Of a stretch of DNA of 64,000 bases, positions 55,025-63,522 are shown piece by piece. The notes under the pieces are model-generated. The model saw only the letters and a list, made by a program, of their open reading frames with translations, was not told the origin of the DNA and searched no databases. The position numbers and the translations under genes are program-made. Source of the stretch: Massilia sp. CF038 (GTDB taxonomy: Bacteria > Pseudomonadota > Gammaproteobacteria > Burkholderiales > Burkholderiaceae_D); the NCBI RefSeq assembly GCF_900129765.1, contig NZ_FQWU01000002.1, forward strand, positions 1,364,001 through 1,428,000, in the 5' to 3' direction. Every line of letters starts with the position of its first letter. The stretch's first letter is position 1.

Positions 55025-56278
55025 ATGGAGACAGCTTTGAACCGAACTCTAACAAACAGTCTTATCGCAGGCCTGATGGGCGGCGCGCTCTTCGGTTGCG
55101 GCGGTGGCGACACGCCCCCGACAGCAACGCCCACCAAACTGCTTGCGACGACAGCCTCATGTTCTTCCGCCTGGTCGTCTACCACGGCCTACAATGGCGG
55201 CGCGACGGTGAGCTACAACGGCGCTAACTACACGGCCGCATATTGGACCCAAGGTAATAACCCATCGACGAATAATGGTCCTGCCGGCAGTGGCCAGCCA
55301 TGGATCAAAGGCGCTCTATGCGGCGGCACGACGCCAACGCCGACGCCGACTCCCACCCCAACGCCGACTCCGACTCCGACTCCAACGCCAACGCCGACAC
55401 CGACACCGACGCCGACGTGTTCATTCCAGACCTGGAGCGCAGGCGTGAACTACAGCTTGGGCACGGTGGTTCGCTTCCCGGCTAACGGCAATTTCTACAA
55501 AGTCGTCAATGTCGGCACCAACGGTTCCGACGGTACCGACCCGACCATCAGCACCTGGTATTGGCAGCCAACGACCTGCGGCGGTACGACGCCAACGCCA
55601 ACGCCGACCCCGACTCCTGACCCAGGTGGTACGTTTGCCGGCCTGTCGAAAGCGCAGTTCGAGGCGTGGTTCCCGGCCCGTAGTTCGTTCTACCAGTACG
55701 CCGACTTCGTCGCCGCAGCAGCTTACTATCCAAGCTTTGCCAAGTCGGGTAACGCGACTTTGGACAAACAGGAAGTGGCCGCGTTCTTCGCTAACCTGCA
55801 GCACGAGTCGGACAGCCTGAAGGCAGTCCGGGAATACAACACCGCCAACTGGCCTTTGTACTGCGACGTGAACTGGGTACGCGTCACCTGCAGAAGCACG
55901 AACGTGAACGACCAGTACTTCGGTCGCGGCCCAATCCAGATCAGCTGGACTTCGAACTATCGCAGTCTGGGCAACGCCATGGGCCTGGGCGAGCAGCTGG
56001 TGAACAATCCGGAACTGTTGGCAACCAACGCCACCATTGCCTGGAGAAGTGCGATCTGGTACTGGATGACGCAACCTGGCCGCGCTGGCAGGTCGGCGCA
56101 TGACGTGATGGTGGGTGGACTCGGTTTCGGCCAGACCATCAATGCCATTAACGGTAATCGCGAATGTGCAGGCGGTTCTGAGTATCAAGGGCCGGCACAG
56201 ATGCAGACGCGGGTAAATTACTACACGACGTTTACCCAAAACCTGGGGGTGCCTACTGGCCCGAATTTGACTTGCTGA
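55025..56278 (+). CDS. Exported GH19 chitinase with two chitin-binding modules
   Basis: 417 residues. The N-terminus has a hydrophobic stretch with LFGCGGG, so it may be a lipoprotein. Two CBM5/12-like modules follow (CSSAWSSTTAYNGGATVSY; CSFQTWSAGVNYSLGTVVRF), joined by Pro-Thr linkers. Residues ~205-417 are a GH19 domain with the catalytic Glu in FANLQHESDSLK, then YFGRGPIQISWTSNYR and INGNREC. It cleaves chitin. The linker type is the same as in the cellulase at the window start. Confidence 0.92.
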   Translation: METALNRTLTNSLIAGLMGGALFGCGGGDTPPTATPTKLLATTASCSSAWSSTTAYNGGATVSYNGANYTAAYWTQGNNPSTNNGPAGSGQPWIKGALCGGTTPTPTPTPTPTPTPTPTPTPTPTPTPTPTCSFQTWSAGVNYSLGTVVRFPANGNFYKVVNVGTNGSDGTDPTISTWYWQPTTCGGTTPTPTPTPTPDPGGTFAGLSKAQFEAWFPARSSFYQYADFVAAAAYYPSFAKSGNATLDKQEVAAFFANLQHESDSLKAVREYNTANWPLYCDVNWVRVTCRSTNVNDQYFGRGPIQISWTSNYRSLGNAMGLGEQLVNNPELLATNATIAWRSAIWYWMTQPGRAGRSAHDVMVGGLGFGQTINAINGNRECAGGSEYQGPAQMQTRVNYYTTFTQNLGVPTGPNLTC

Positions 56279-56311
56279 TAGGCCCTGGCTGAAGTTCGGG
56301 CCTGAAACGCA

Positions 56312-56345
56312 AAAGGCGGCATCGAAGTTCTGATGCCGCCTTTTT
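56312..56345 (+). terminator. Rho-independent terminator of the chitinase gene
   Basis: 12-bp stem AAAGGCGGCATC / GATGCCGCCTTT with an 8-nt loop and a T tract, 34 bp after the chitinase stop. Confidence 0.9.
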
Positions 56346-56367
56346 CATATTTACGAACAAGCCAGGA

Positions 56368-56517
56368 TGCGTACTCCAACCGAACAAACTCGCCACCGTT
56401 ATTGATCTCTCAGTGCTAGTTTTGAATGCGCTACTGCACAGCGGGCGACTCCCCTCGGCGCGTTTTCTCGAAGACGCAGAACACCTGAGTTCAGCGGTGC
56501 AAGACCTGGCCCGTTAG
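56368..56517 (+). pseudogene. Possible gene remnant after the chitinase terminator
   Basis: About 49 codons end in TAG with coherent helical sequence (LATVIDLSVLVLNALLHSGR, then ARFLEDAEHLSSAVQDLAR). No start codon with a ribosome binding site. Probably a fragment; family not recognised. Confidence 0.25.
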
Positions 56518-56910
56518 CTACACTTCGCGATTTTGTAAATTTTTAATAAGCAGAAATGCCCAGTAAGACGCATACTCTTGCGAGTCCACTGGCGGGCTTG
56601 ATCCACGTTCCAGGTGTGCTTCAATCGAAGGGCGGAACTCGCATTCTTCTGCCCATAAGTAAAGCATTGACGTTATTTCAGCATCTCTGGTGCTTCCCGT
56701 CTTCACCAGTGTGGCCGGATCACATGAGCCCTGTATTTCTGCACCGGCGTGTAAGTGTCGATACTTTGGCTGACCCAATGATACTTCCAACATAAGCGAG
56801 AGCATCGGACCGTCCGCGCAATAAAAGTCGGCAGTCAAGGAACCGCCATCCCGGCAAACCCCTGCCTCAGCAAGTCTTAGTTTGGAACTAGCCAATTTGG
56901 TCCCGTCCAT
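56518..56910 (-). CDS. Hypothetical protein
   Basis: 130 residues, no signal peptide or membrane helix, four Cys (GVCRDGG, FYCADG, GSCDPA, EECEF). The sequence is irregular but without stops, and ends FLLIKNLQNREV. No family recognised. It shares direction with the following small secreted protein gene. Confidence 0.5.
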   Translation of the reverse strand: MDGTKLASSKLRLAEAGVCRDGGSLTADFYCADGPMLSLMLEVSLGQPKYRHLHAGAEIQGSCDPATLVKTGSTRDAEITSMLYLWAEECEFRPSIEAHLERGSSPPVDSQEYASYWAFLLIKNLQNREV

Positions 56911-56997
56911 TTTATATCGAGGATCTGGCGGTTTGAAATCACGTATTCATGCGTCCGCGTTCTTTCTAGTGGCTCCCGCACTCCCCCTTTCAAGTCG

Positions 56998-57405
56998 TCA
57001 CGGTTTAGGGGCTGCGTTCGCTCTTTGATTAAGAGCTTTTCCTAAGAGCCCACCCGGCTTACACCTGCCCCCGGACATGGCCTCCTGAATCATCGGCATG
57101 GCGTCCACTTTAATTTTTGATTCGTCCAAGTGACTTGGGTTACTTTCTGCCAGTCGATCGGCTAAGCAGCCGCACATCGGTTCCACGGATTCTCGAAGTT
57201 GCGCTTCAGGAAACGGCCTGGGATTGGGGTTCTTTGCTCGCTCGGCTGCGGCTGCATAGTCGCGCTTTGCCGGATCAATGATTGCAAGGGAACAGTTTGC
57301 GACAAATGATGCACGCTCCTGATCTGGCCACACGGCGCCCGCATGCGCGGCGCTGCTAAGAACGGCAACAGCGATGCCAAGAAAGATAGTAGGTTTGTTT
57401 TTCAT
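56998..57405 (-). CDS. Small secreted cysteine-containing hypothetical protein
   Basis: 135 residues. The start at MKNKPTIFLGIAVAVLSSAAHA gives a signal peptide, which the longer frame would lose. The mature part has four Cys (VANCSLAI, MCGCLADRLAES, GRCKPGG), probably two disulfides. No family recognised. Confidence 0.65.
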   Translation of the reverse strand: MKNKPTIFLGIAVAVLSSAAHAGAVWPDQERASFVANCSLAIIDPAKRDYAAAAERAKNPNPRPFPEAQLRESVEPMCGCLADRLAESNPSHLDESKIKVDAMPMIQEAMSGGRCKPGGLLGKALNQRANAAPKP

Positions 57406-57556
57406 AGACCGCCGCAGATAGTTGAATATCGAGCCATGGGCTTCGATAGTCTGCATTGTACTTGCAAAGCGGCTTCTAGCCGGCGAGTGGATTGATGGCG
57501 CCGGTTCAATTGGACGCGCGTGAATGATTAAACGCTACTGCAGGAGCACCACCAAA

Positions 57557-58405
57557 TCAGGCTTTGCCAGTGCCGAGCGTACGCGCGAACGCGGCAAAAG
57601 TTCCATCGTTCTTCCGATCGAGAACGGCGAAACAAATCCGGGCAAAAGCGCCACGGTAGACAGGGTTGTGGACAAGGCATTTGGCAAACCATCCGGCCAT
57701 CTGGTCCGCGCGATGAGCGAACACCCCACAGCCCCAGGCCCCGAGCACCAGCGTGCTGTGGCCGCGATGCAGCGCAAGCGCCAGCAGCATCTCGATTCGA
57801 CGCTGCATCACAAATTCAACTTCGTCGAGGCGCTCGGGTTCATTACGAACCAGCGCACCCCGATTTACAGCGGGCGCCGAGATAAATGACGCCGCTAGTG
57901 GCTGATCGAGGAACGCATACGTATCGTCGCGAAACACAGGCACCGATGGGGAGTAAATCATGTCATCCAGGTACATGCTTGTGTGCAGATTGCGATTCGC
58001 TTCGTAGAGTTCCATCTTTTGTACGATACAAGCATACAAACCCGATGATTTTGCCAGGTTTTCTTCCTGTGCCTCGGAGCCGCCCAGGAAGCCTCCACCT
58101 GGATTTTTGGCAGAGGCAAAGTTCAGACACAGGATGTCGTCGTGCCCTTCCCTTGCAAGACGGCTGATCGCCGCCAGGCTCGATTCGTTGGATACCTCAA
58201 TATCCGTTGCATGGTGTTGTCCGACCATGGTCGCACTACGCAACACATCGAGTTGTGCTCCGGTGTAGTGGACGGTGCCGTCCTTCGCAAGCGCAAGCGC
58301 TCGCGCGATGCTGACCGTGTCACCCCTGCGGTTGACGTAGCTGCCAGCGGCCAATATATCCAGCGTCTCTTGCGCAATTTTTGCGCGGCTTTCCCGGTTT
58401 ATCAT
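57557..58405 (-). CDS. Bacterial PARG-type macrodomain protein (TIGR02452 family)
   Basis: 282 residues. The poly(ADP-ribose) glycohydrolase signature is intact: NFASAKNPGGGFLGGSEAQE with the catalytic GGG-x(n)-QEE ending in Glu-Glu, then LGAWGCGVFAHR and ICFAVLDRK. Bacterial PARGs remove ADP-ribose from proteins or degrade poly(ADP-ribose). No ADP-ribosyltransferase lies beside it in the window. The start follows AAGAAACGGATC. Confidence 0.88.
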   Translation of the reverse strand: MINRESRAKIAQETLDILAAGSYVNRRGDTVSIARALALAKDGTVHYTGAQLDVLRSATMVGQHHATDIEVSNESSLAAISRLAREGHDDILCLNFASAKNPGGGFLGGSEAQEENLAKSSGLYACIVQKMELYEANRNLHTSMYLDDMIYSPSVPVFRDDTYAFLDQPLAASFISAPAVNRGALVRNEPERLDEVEFVMQRRIEMLLALALHRGHSTLVLGAWGCGVFAHRADQMAGWFAKCLVHNPVYRGAFARICFAVLDRKNDGTFAAFARTLGTGKA

Positions 58406-58616
58406 GATGATCCGTTTCTTATTGTTAGTCGCGCCAACAGACGCGGTGCGCCATGATATATCAGTAAGTTTCGTTTTGCAACTAAGTGCATTCGTTGGAG
58501 ATTAGGCGTACATAGGTTTAGCGGATCGCGTGAAACGGATGCGCACGTTCTTTCTTGTCTGCGACGAGGATTGGGGAGTAGGTTAGGTGCGGCAAATGGG
58601 CATTAATGATTGCTGG

Positions 58617-58761
58617 AAATTTCGTGGCGCTGCGCGCTGCGCCTCCGGCGCGCCATCGCCATGCGATGGCAGATGGGCGATTCGGAGAGGCACGCGCGAG
58701 TACGCGCGAGGCCTTCGAATCCCCCTCGCAGAGCGCGCAGGCGCTCTGCTTCTCTCCGCCA
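58617..58761 (+). repeat. Hairpin-rich repeat containing a split tRNA-Ser 3' end
   Basis: The stretch TTCGAATCCCCCTC (58714-58727) plus TTCTCTCCGCCA (58750-58761) equals the T-arm and acceptor 3' end of the tRNA-Ser gene next door, but in inverse orientation and interrupted by a 22-nt hairpin (GCAGAGCGC / GCGCTCTGC, 58728-58749). Upstream are another hairpin (GCCATCGC / GCGATGGC, 58652-58670) and a 9-bp direct repeat ACGCGCGAG (58692, 58702). It looks like a tRNA-derived interspersed element. Protein-like frames over it are false. The rest of 58406-58616 shows no gene. Confidence 0.6.
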
Positions 58762-58774
58762 TGAAACAAATGCA

Positions 58775-58800
58775 AAAAGGCCACCCGAGGGTGGCCTTTT
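58775..58800 (-). terminator. Terminator downstream of tRNA-Ser
   Basis: Stem AAAAGGCCACCC / GGGTGGCCTTTT with a 2-nt loop, T-rich on both ends. It lies 15 bp past the tRNA 3' end on the tRNA strand. Confidence 0.85.
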
Positions 58801-58815
58801 CTACATTTGTGTTCC

Positions 58816-58906
58816 TGGCGGAGAGAGGGGGATTCGAACCCCCGATAGGCTATGAACCTATACACGCTTTCCAGGCGTGCGACTTCAACCACTCATCCAT
58901 CTCTCC
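58816..58906 (-). tRNA. tRNA-Ser (anticodon GGA)
   Basis: 91 nt including encoded CCA. Acceptor stem GGAGAGA pairs with TCTCTCC; anticodon stem-loop CACGC-CTGGAAA-GCGTG gives GGA; a long variable arm (TATAGGTTCATAGCCTATC) marks a class II tRNA; the T arm is GGGGG-TTCGAAT-CCCCC. Confidence 0.95.
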
Positions 58907-59093
58907 TGCATTACTTCTTCGACTGAACGAAGCCGCATAGTATAGCAGAGATTCAACTAACTGCAAAAGAATTGGGGTTGGGGCTATCGTTGCGGCGTGG
59001 CTGATCCAACGTGGTATGGGTCCCCGCCTTCGCGAGGACGATGTGCGGGGATGCCAATATAAGGGCGACTTCGCAGCCGCCCCTCCCCCACTC

Positions 59094-61091
59094 TTACGAT
59101 GCTTCTTTCAGCTGCTCCAGGATAGCTGGATTCTCAAGCGTGGAGATATCCTGCGTAATGGTCTCGCCCTTGGCCAGCACGCGCAGCAAACGCCGCATGA
59201 TCTTGCCCGAACGGGTCTTCGGCAAATTATCCCCAAACCGGATTTCCTTCGGCTTGGCAATCGGCCCAATTTCCTTGGCCACCCAGTTACGCAACTCCAG
59301 CGCCAGCTTCTTGGCTTCTTCACCCGTCGGCCGCGCCTGCTTCAGCACCACAAACGCACAAATCGATTCACCCGTCGTGTCGTCCGGCTTGCCCACCACT
59401 GCCGCCTCGGCCACGATCGGGTTGGCCACCAGCGCCGATTCGATTTCCATCGTGCCCATGCGGTGGCCGGACACGTTCAGCACGTCATCAATACGGCCGG
59501 TGATCGTGAAGTAGCCAGTTTCCTTGTTACGAATCGCGCCGTCGCCCGCCAGGTACATGCGGCCGCCCAGCTCCTCCGGGAAGTAGCTGCTCTTGAAACG
59601 GTCCGGGTTGTTCCAGATCGTGCGAATCATCGATGGCCATGGCCGCTTGACCACCAGAATGCCGCCCTGCCCGTTCGGCACGTCTACACCCGCCTCGTCC
59701 ACAATCGCGGTCATGATGCCTGGCAGCGGCAAGGTGCAGGAGCCCGGCACCATGGGGGTGGCGCCTGGCAATGGCGTGATCATGTGGCCGCCGGTTTCGG
59801 TCTGCCAGAAAGTATCCACGATCGGACAGCGGGTGCCGCCTACATTGTTGTAGTACCACATCCAGGCTTCGGGATTGATGGGCTCGCCCACCGAACCCAG
59901 CAAACGCAGGCTGGACAGGTCGTATTTTTTTGGATGCACGTCCGGGTTCACGTCCGCTGCCTTGATCAGCGAGCGGATCGCCGTCGGCGCAGTGTAGAAG
60001 ATGGTGGCTTTGTGCTTGGCAATGGTGTCCCAGAAGCGGCCGGCGTTGGGGTAGGTGGGAATGCCTTCGAACACGATTTCGGTGGCGCCCACTGCCAGCG
60101 GGCCGTAGGCAATGTAACTGTGGCCCGTAACCCAGCCAATGTCGGCCGTGCACCAGAACACGTCCGACGGCTTGATGTCGAAAGTCCATTTCATGGTCAG
60201 CGCGGCCCACAGCAGGTAGCCGCCGCTGGAATGCTGGACGCCCTTTGGCGTGCCGGTGGAGCCGGAGGTGTAAAGAATGAACAGAGGGTGCTCGGCGCTC
60301 ACCCACTCCGGCTCGCATTCTGCCGGCTGATTGTCGATCAAGTCGTGCAGCCACAGGTCGCGCCCTGCGGTGAAGGGAATCGCGCCGCCCGTGCGCTTGT
60401 AGACGATCACGTCCTTGATGGTGGTGCAGCCGCCCAGCGCCAGCGCTTCGTCAACAATGGTTTTCAGGGGCAGGTGTTTGCCGCCGCGCAGTTGTTCGTC
60501 GGCGGTGATCACGGCAACGGCGCCAGCGTCGATGATGCGCTCCTGCAGCGACTTGGCGGAGAAGCCGCCAAACACCACGGAGTGGGTGGCGCCAATGCGG
60601 GCGCAGGCTTGCATGGCGGCCACGCCTTCGACCGACATCGACATGTAGATAATGACGCGGTCGCCCTTTTTGATGCCGCGCGACTTCAGGCCATTCGCAA
60701 ATTTGCATACCTTTTCGTACAGCTCCTGGTAGGTCGCGCGCGTGACCGTGCCGTCGTCCGCTTCAAAAATGATGGCGGTTTTGTTGGCGTTGCCGTTTTT
60801 TAGGTTGCGGTCCAGGCAGTTGTACGAGACGTTCAGCTCGCCGTCGGGGAACCATTTGTAGAATGGCGCTTCCGATTCGTCCAGCGTGGTGGTGAAGGGC
60901 TTGTGCCATTCGATGTTCTCGCGCGCCAGGCGCGCCCAGAAACCTTCGTAGTCGCTTTCGGCTTCGGCACACAGCTTGTTGTAGGCGTCCATGCCCGGAA
61001 TGGCGGCGTTGGCGACAAACGCGGCCGGCGGCGCGAACACGCGGTTCTCCTGCATGCCGTGGTTTTCCTGACTGACTTCGGTGCTTGCCAT
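59094..61091 (-). CDS. acs: Acetyl-CoA synthetase
   Basis: 665 residues from [12 protein letters not shown]; a further upstream start is possible but this one follows GGAGACAAGC. ANL-superfamily motifs: [35 protein letters not shown]-like [14 protein letters not shown] and the C-terminal [13 protein letters not shown], whose Lys is acetylated for control in other bacteria. It makes acetyl-CoA from acetate in the cytoplasm. No acuC/pat genes are close. Confidence 0.97.
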   Translation of the reverse strand: MASTEVSQENHGMQENRVFAPPAAFVANAAIPGMDAYNKLCAEAESDYEGFWARLARENIEWHKPFTTTLDESEAPFYKWFPDGELNVSYNCLDRNLKNGNANKTAIIFEADDGTVTRATYQELYEKVCKFANGLKSRGIKKGDRVIIYMSMSVEGVAAMQACARIGATHSVVFGGFSAKSLQERIIDAGAVAVITADEQLRGGKHLPLKTIVDEALALGGCTTIKDVIVYKRTGGAIPFTAGRDLWLHDLIDNQPAECEPEWVSAEHPLFILYTSGSTGTPKGVQHSSGGYLLWAALTMKWTFDIKPSDVFWCTADIGWVTGHSYIAYGPLAVGATEIVFEGIPTYPNAGRFWDTIAKHKATIFYTAPTAIRSLIKAADVNPDVHPKKYDLSSLRLLGSVGEPINPEAWMWYYNNVGGTRCPIVDTFWQTETGGHMITPLPGATPMVPGSCTLPLPGIMTAIVDEAGVDVPNGQGGILVVKRPWPSMIRTIWNNPDRFKSSYFPEELGGRMYLAGDGAIRNKETGYFTITGRIDDVLNVSGHRMGTMEIESALVANPIVAEAAVVGKPDDTTGESICAFVVLKQARPTGEEAKKLALELRNWVAKEIGPIAKPKEIRFGDNLPKTRSGKIMRRLLRVLAKGETITQDISTLENPAILEQLKEAS

Positions 61092-61275
61092 GCTTGTCTC
61101 CAGTGAGTGTAATAATTTTGCTAACAAGATAGCGTGAGTCGCTTACTGCGCCCTTACATGGGCCATCGCCACCCGTTCGATAGTACACCTTCGGCCTTCG
61201 GGCAGGCATGTAGACCCTGATGATTCTACCAATGTTTCATAGGGAAAGTGGTCTTATGGCCCCGATCAAAAGGCG

Positions 61276-61333
61276 ACGATGCAGAGAGCATTGATCCGCC
61301 TAGAAAGAACTCTCAGGTAAAATGACGCATCGT
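61276..61333 (+). ncRNA. Probable glycine riboswitch, single aptamer
   Basis: The 3' half AACTCTCAGGTAAAATGAC closely follows the conserved glycine aptamer segment (AACTCTCAGGYAAAAGGAC). GAGAG (61284-61288) pairs with CTCTC, and a 7-bp closing stem ACGATGC / GCATCGT surrounds it. A T6 tract follows, so the closing stem may act as a terminator switch. The P3 region is short and only one aptamer is clear; the preceding 60 bases may be a ghost partner. It lies 32 bp before the YqhA-family gene. Confidence 0.6.
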
Positions 61334-61365
61334 AATTTTTTGCCTTTCTCTGGAGTTATATTTCA

Positions 61366-61983
61366 ATGTCCGAACCACGTTTTGAAGGTACCCCCCGCAA
61401 GCTGACGCCGCTCAATAATCTGATTTTCATGAGCCGCTGGCTGCAGCTGCCCTTGTATCTGGGTTTGATTCTGGCGCAGTGCGTTTATGTGTTCCATTTC
61501 TGGGTCGAATTGAAGGATCTGATTGGCGCCGCAATGGGCAACGAGGCAGCGCTCCAGCATATTTTCGATGCCGTCACGGTCCCTGGCGCACCGCGCCCGA
61601 ACAAACTCAATGAAGCAACCATCATGCTCGTCGTGCTGGGTCTGATTGACGTGGTCATGATTTCCAATCTGCTGATCATGGTCATCGTTGGTGGCTACGA
61701 AACCTTCGTCTCGCGCATGCATCTGGACGGCCATCCTGACCAGCCGGAATGGCTCTCGCACGTCAATGCCTCGGTACTGAAAACGAAACTTGCCATGGCG
61801 ATCATCGGCATTTCGTCCATCCATCTGCTGAAGACCTTCATCAATGCCAAGGCTTACGGCGAGAAGGAACTCATCGCGCAAACGGTTATCCACGTCGTCT
61901 TCCTTGCCTCGGCCATGGCCATCGCTTACACCGACCGCATCATGATCGGCACCCAAAACCAGTCGAAACCCAATCATCACTAA
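61366..61983 (+). CDS. UPF0114/YqhA family membrane protein
   Basis: 205 residues with four hydrophobic helices (SRWLQLPLYLGLILAQCVYV; ATIMLVVLGLIDVVMISNLL; LKTKLAMAIIGISSIHLLKT; LIAQTVIHVVFLASAMAIAY). The pattern PLYLGL...YETFVSR matches TIGR00645. Function unknown; in the inner membrane. The glycine-type riboswitch upstream suggests a role in glycine movement or amino-acid homeostasis. It lies 9 bp ahead of fumarase. Confidence 0.88.
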   Translation: MSEPRFEGTPRKLTPLNNLIFMSRWLQLPLYLGLILAQCVYVFHFWVELKDLIGAAMGNEAALQHIFDAVTVPGAPRPNKLNEATIMLVVLGLIDVVMISNLLIMVIVGGYETFVSRMHLDGHPDQPEWLSHVNASVLKTKLAMAIIGISSIHLLKTFINAKAYGEKELIAQTVIHVVFLASAMAIAYTDRIMIGTQNQSKPNHH

Positions 61984-61992
61984 GAGAACGCC

Positions 61993-63522
61993 ATGACCGT
62001 CATCAAGCAAGACGACCTGATCGAATCAGTCGCAGCCGCCCTTCAGTACATCAGCTATTACCACCCGGCCGATTACATCCAGCACCTGGCGCGCGCTTAC
62101 CAAACCGAGCAAAGCGCCGCCGCCAAGGATGCGATTGCCCAGATCCTGACCAACTCGCGCATGTGCGCCGAGGGCAAGCGCCCTATCTGTCAAGACACCG
62201 GGATCGTCAATGTGTTCCTCAAAATCGGCATGGGCGTGCGTTTTGAAGGCTTCAGCGGCACTGTCACCGACGCTGTCAACGAAGGCGTGCGGCGCGCGTA
62301 CAACTTCGATGACAATAAATTGCGCGCCTCCATCGTGGCCGACCCGCAATTCGAACGCAAGAACACCAAGGACAATACCCCTGCCGTGGTGCATGTGGAA
62401 CTGGTGGAAGGCAATACCGTCGACGTGCGCGTCGCTGCCAAGGGCGGCGGCTCGGAAAACAAGACCAAGTTCGTCATGCTCAACCCCTCCGATTCGCTGA
62501 TCGACTGGGTCATGAAGACCGTGCCGCTGATGGGCGCGGGCTGGTGTCCGCCGGGTATGCTCGGGATCGGTATCGGCGGCACGGCCGAGAAAGCCATGCT
62601 CATGGCCAAGGAAGTGCTGATGGACGACATCGACATGTACGAACTCAAGCAGCGCGGCCCGCAAAACAAGCTGGAAGAACTGCGGATCGAACTGTGCGAC
62701 CGCATCAATGCGCTGGGCATCGGCGCCCAGGGCCTGGGTGGCTTGACCACCGTGCTGGACGTGAAGATTATGATGCACCCAACCCACGCCGCGTCCAAGC
62801 CAGTGGCCATGATTCCGAACTGCGCGGCGACCCGCCACGGCCACTTTGTGCTGGACGGTTCGGGCCCGGCCTATATGGAGCCGCCGTCGCTGTCGACCTG
62901 GCCGGATGTGCACTGGACCGCGGACACCGAAAAATCGCGCCGCGTTGACCTGAACACGCTCACGAAGGAAGAAGTCGCTTCCTGGAAGCCAGGCCAGACC
63001 CTGCTGTTGAACGGCAAAATGCTCACCGGCCGCGATGCTGCGCACAAGCGCATCCAGGACATGCTGGCCAAGGGCGAGCCGCTGCCGGTCGACTTTACCA
63101 ATCGCGTCATTTATTACGTGGGCCCGGTCGATCCGGTGCGTGACGAAGCCGTCGGCCCGGCTGGTCCAACCACGGCCACGCGCATGGACAAGTTCACCGA
63201 CATGATGCTGGAAAAAACCGGCCTGATCGCCATGATCGGCAAGGCCGAACGCGGCCCGGCCGCCATCGAGTCGATTCAGAAGCACAAATCGGCTTACCTG
63301 ATGGCAGTGGGGGGCGCGGCGTATCTGGTCTCCAAGGCCATCAAGAGCGCCAAGGTGCTGGGCTTCCACGACATGGGCATGGAAGCGATCTACGAGTTCG
63401 ATGTGACCGACATGCCGGTCACCGTCGCGGTCGACGCCAACGGAACTTCGGTGCACACCACCGGTCCGAAGGAATGGGCTGCCAAGATCGAAGCGCTGAA
63501 CGTGCCAGTGATCTCTGCCTGA
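61993..63522 (+). CDS. fumA: Class I fumarate hydratase ([4Fe-4S])
   Basis: 509 residues. Three cluster Cys are visible in RPICQDTGIVNVF, GAGWCPPGMLGIGIGGT and MIPNCAATRHGHF. The C-terminal domain has TTATRMDKFTDMML and KAIKSAKVLGFHDMGMEAIY. It converts fumarate and malate in the TCA cycle, is oxygen-sensitive and acts in the cytosol. Length matches single-chain FumA. Its stop overlaps the murI start (TGATG). Confidence 0.96.
   Translation: MTVIKQDDLIESVAAALQYISYYHPADYIQHLARAYQTEQSAAAKDAIAQILTNSRMCAEGKRPICQDTGIVNVFLKIGMGVRFEGFSGTVTDAVNEGVRRAYNFDDNKLRASIVADPQFERKNTKDNTPAVVHVELVEGNTVDVRVAAKGGGSENKTKFVMLNPSDSLIDWVMKTVPLMGAGWCPPGMLGIGIGGTAEKAMLMAKEVLMDDIDMYELKQRGPQNKLEELRIELCDRINALGIGAQGLGGLTTVLDVKIMMHPTHAASKPVAMIPNCAATRHGHFVLDGSGPAYMEPPSLSTWPDVHWTADTEKSRRVDLNTLTKEEVASWKPGQTLLLNGKMLTGRDAAHKRIQDMLAKGEPLPVDFTNRVIYYVGPVDPVRDEAVGPAGPTTATRMDKFTDMMLEKTGLIAMIGKAERGPAAIESIQKHKSAYLMAVGGAAYLVSKAIKSAKVLGFHDMGMEAIYEFDVTDMPVTVAVDANGTSVHTTGPKEWAAKIEALNVPVISA

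Noticed and set aside
58617-58906. Integrated island using tRNA-Ser as attachment site
   Set aside because: The tRNA copy is inverted, split and only 55 bp away, and there is no integrase; it does not fit attL/attR.
58518-58940. Protein-like frames on both strands around tRNA-Ser
   Set aside because: They run through the tRNA and terminator; phrases such as RGGFEPP and GFESPSLRQ are well-known false products of tRNA-flanking sequence.
62026-63456. 476-codon minus-strand frame antisense to fumA (and a similar one antisense to acs)
   Set aside because: His/Arg-rich composition typical of a shadow in GC-rich DNA; the plus-strand fumarase is certain.
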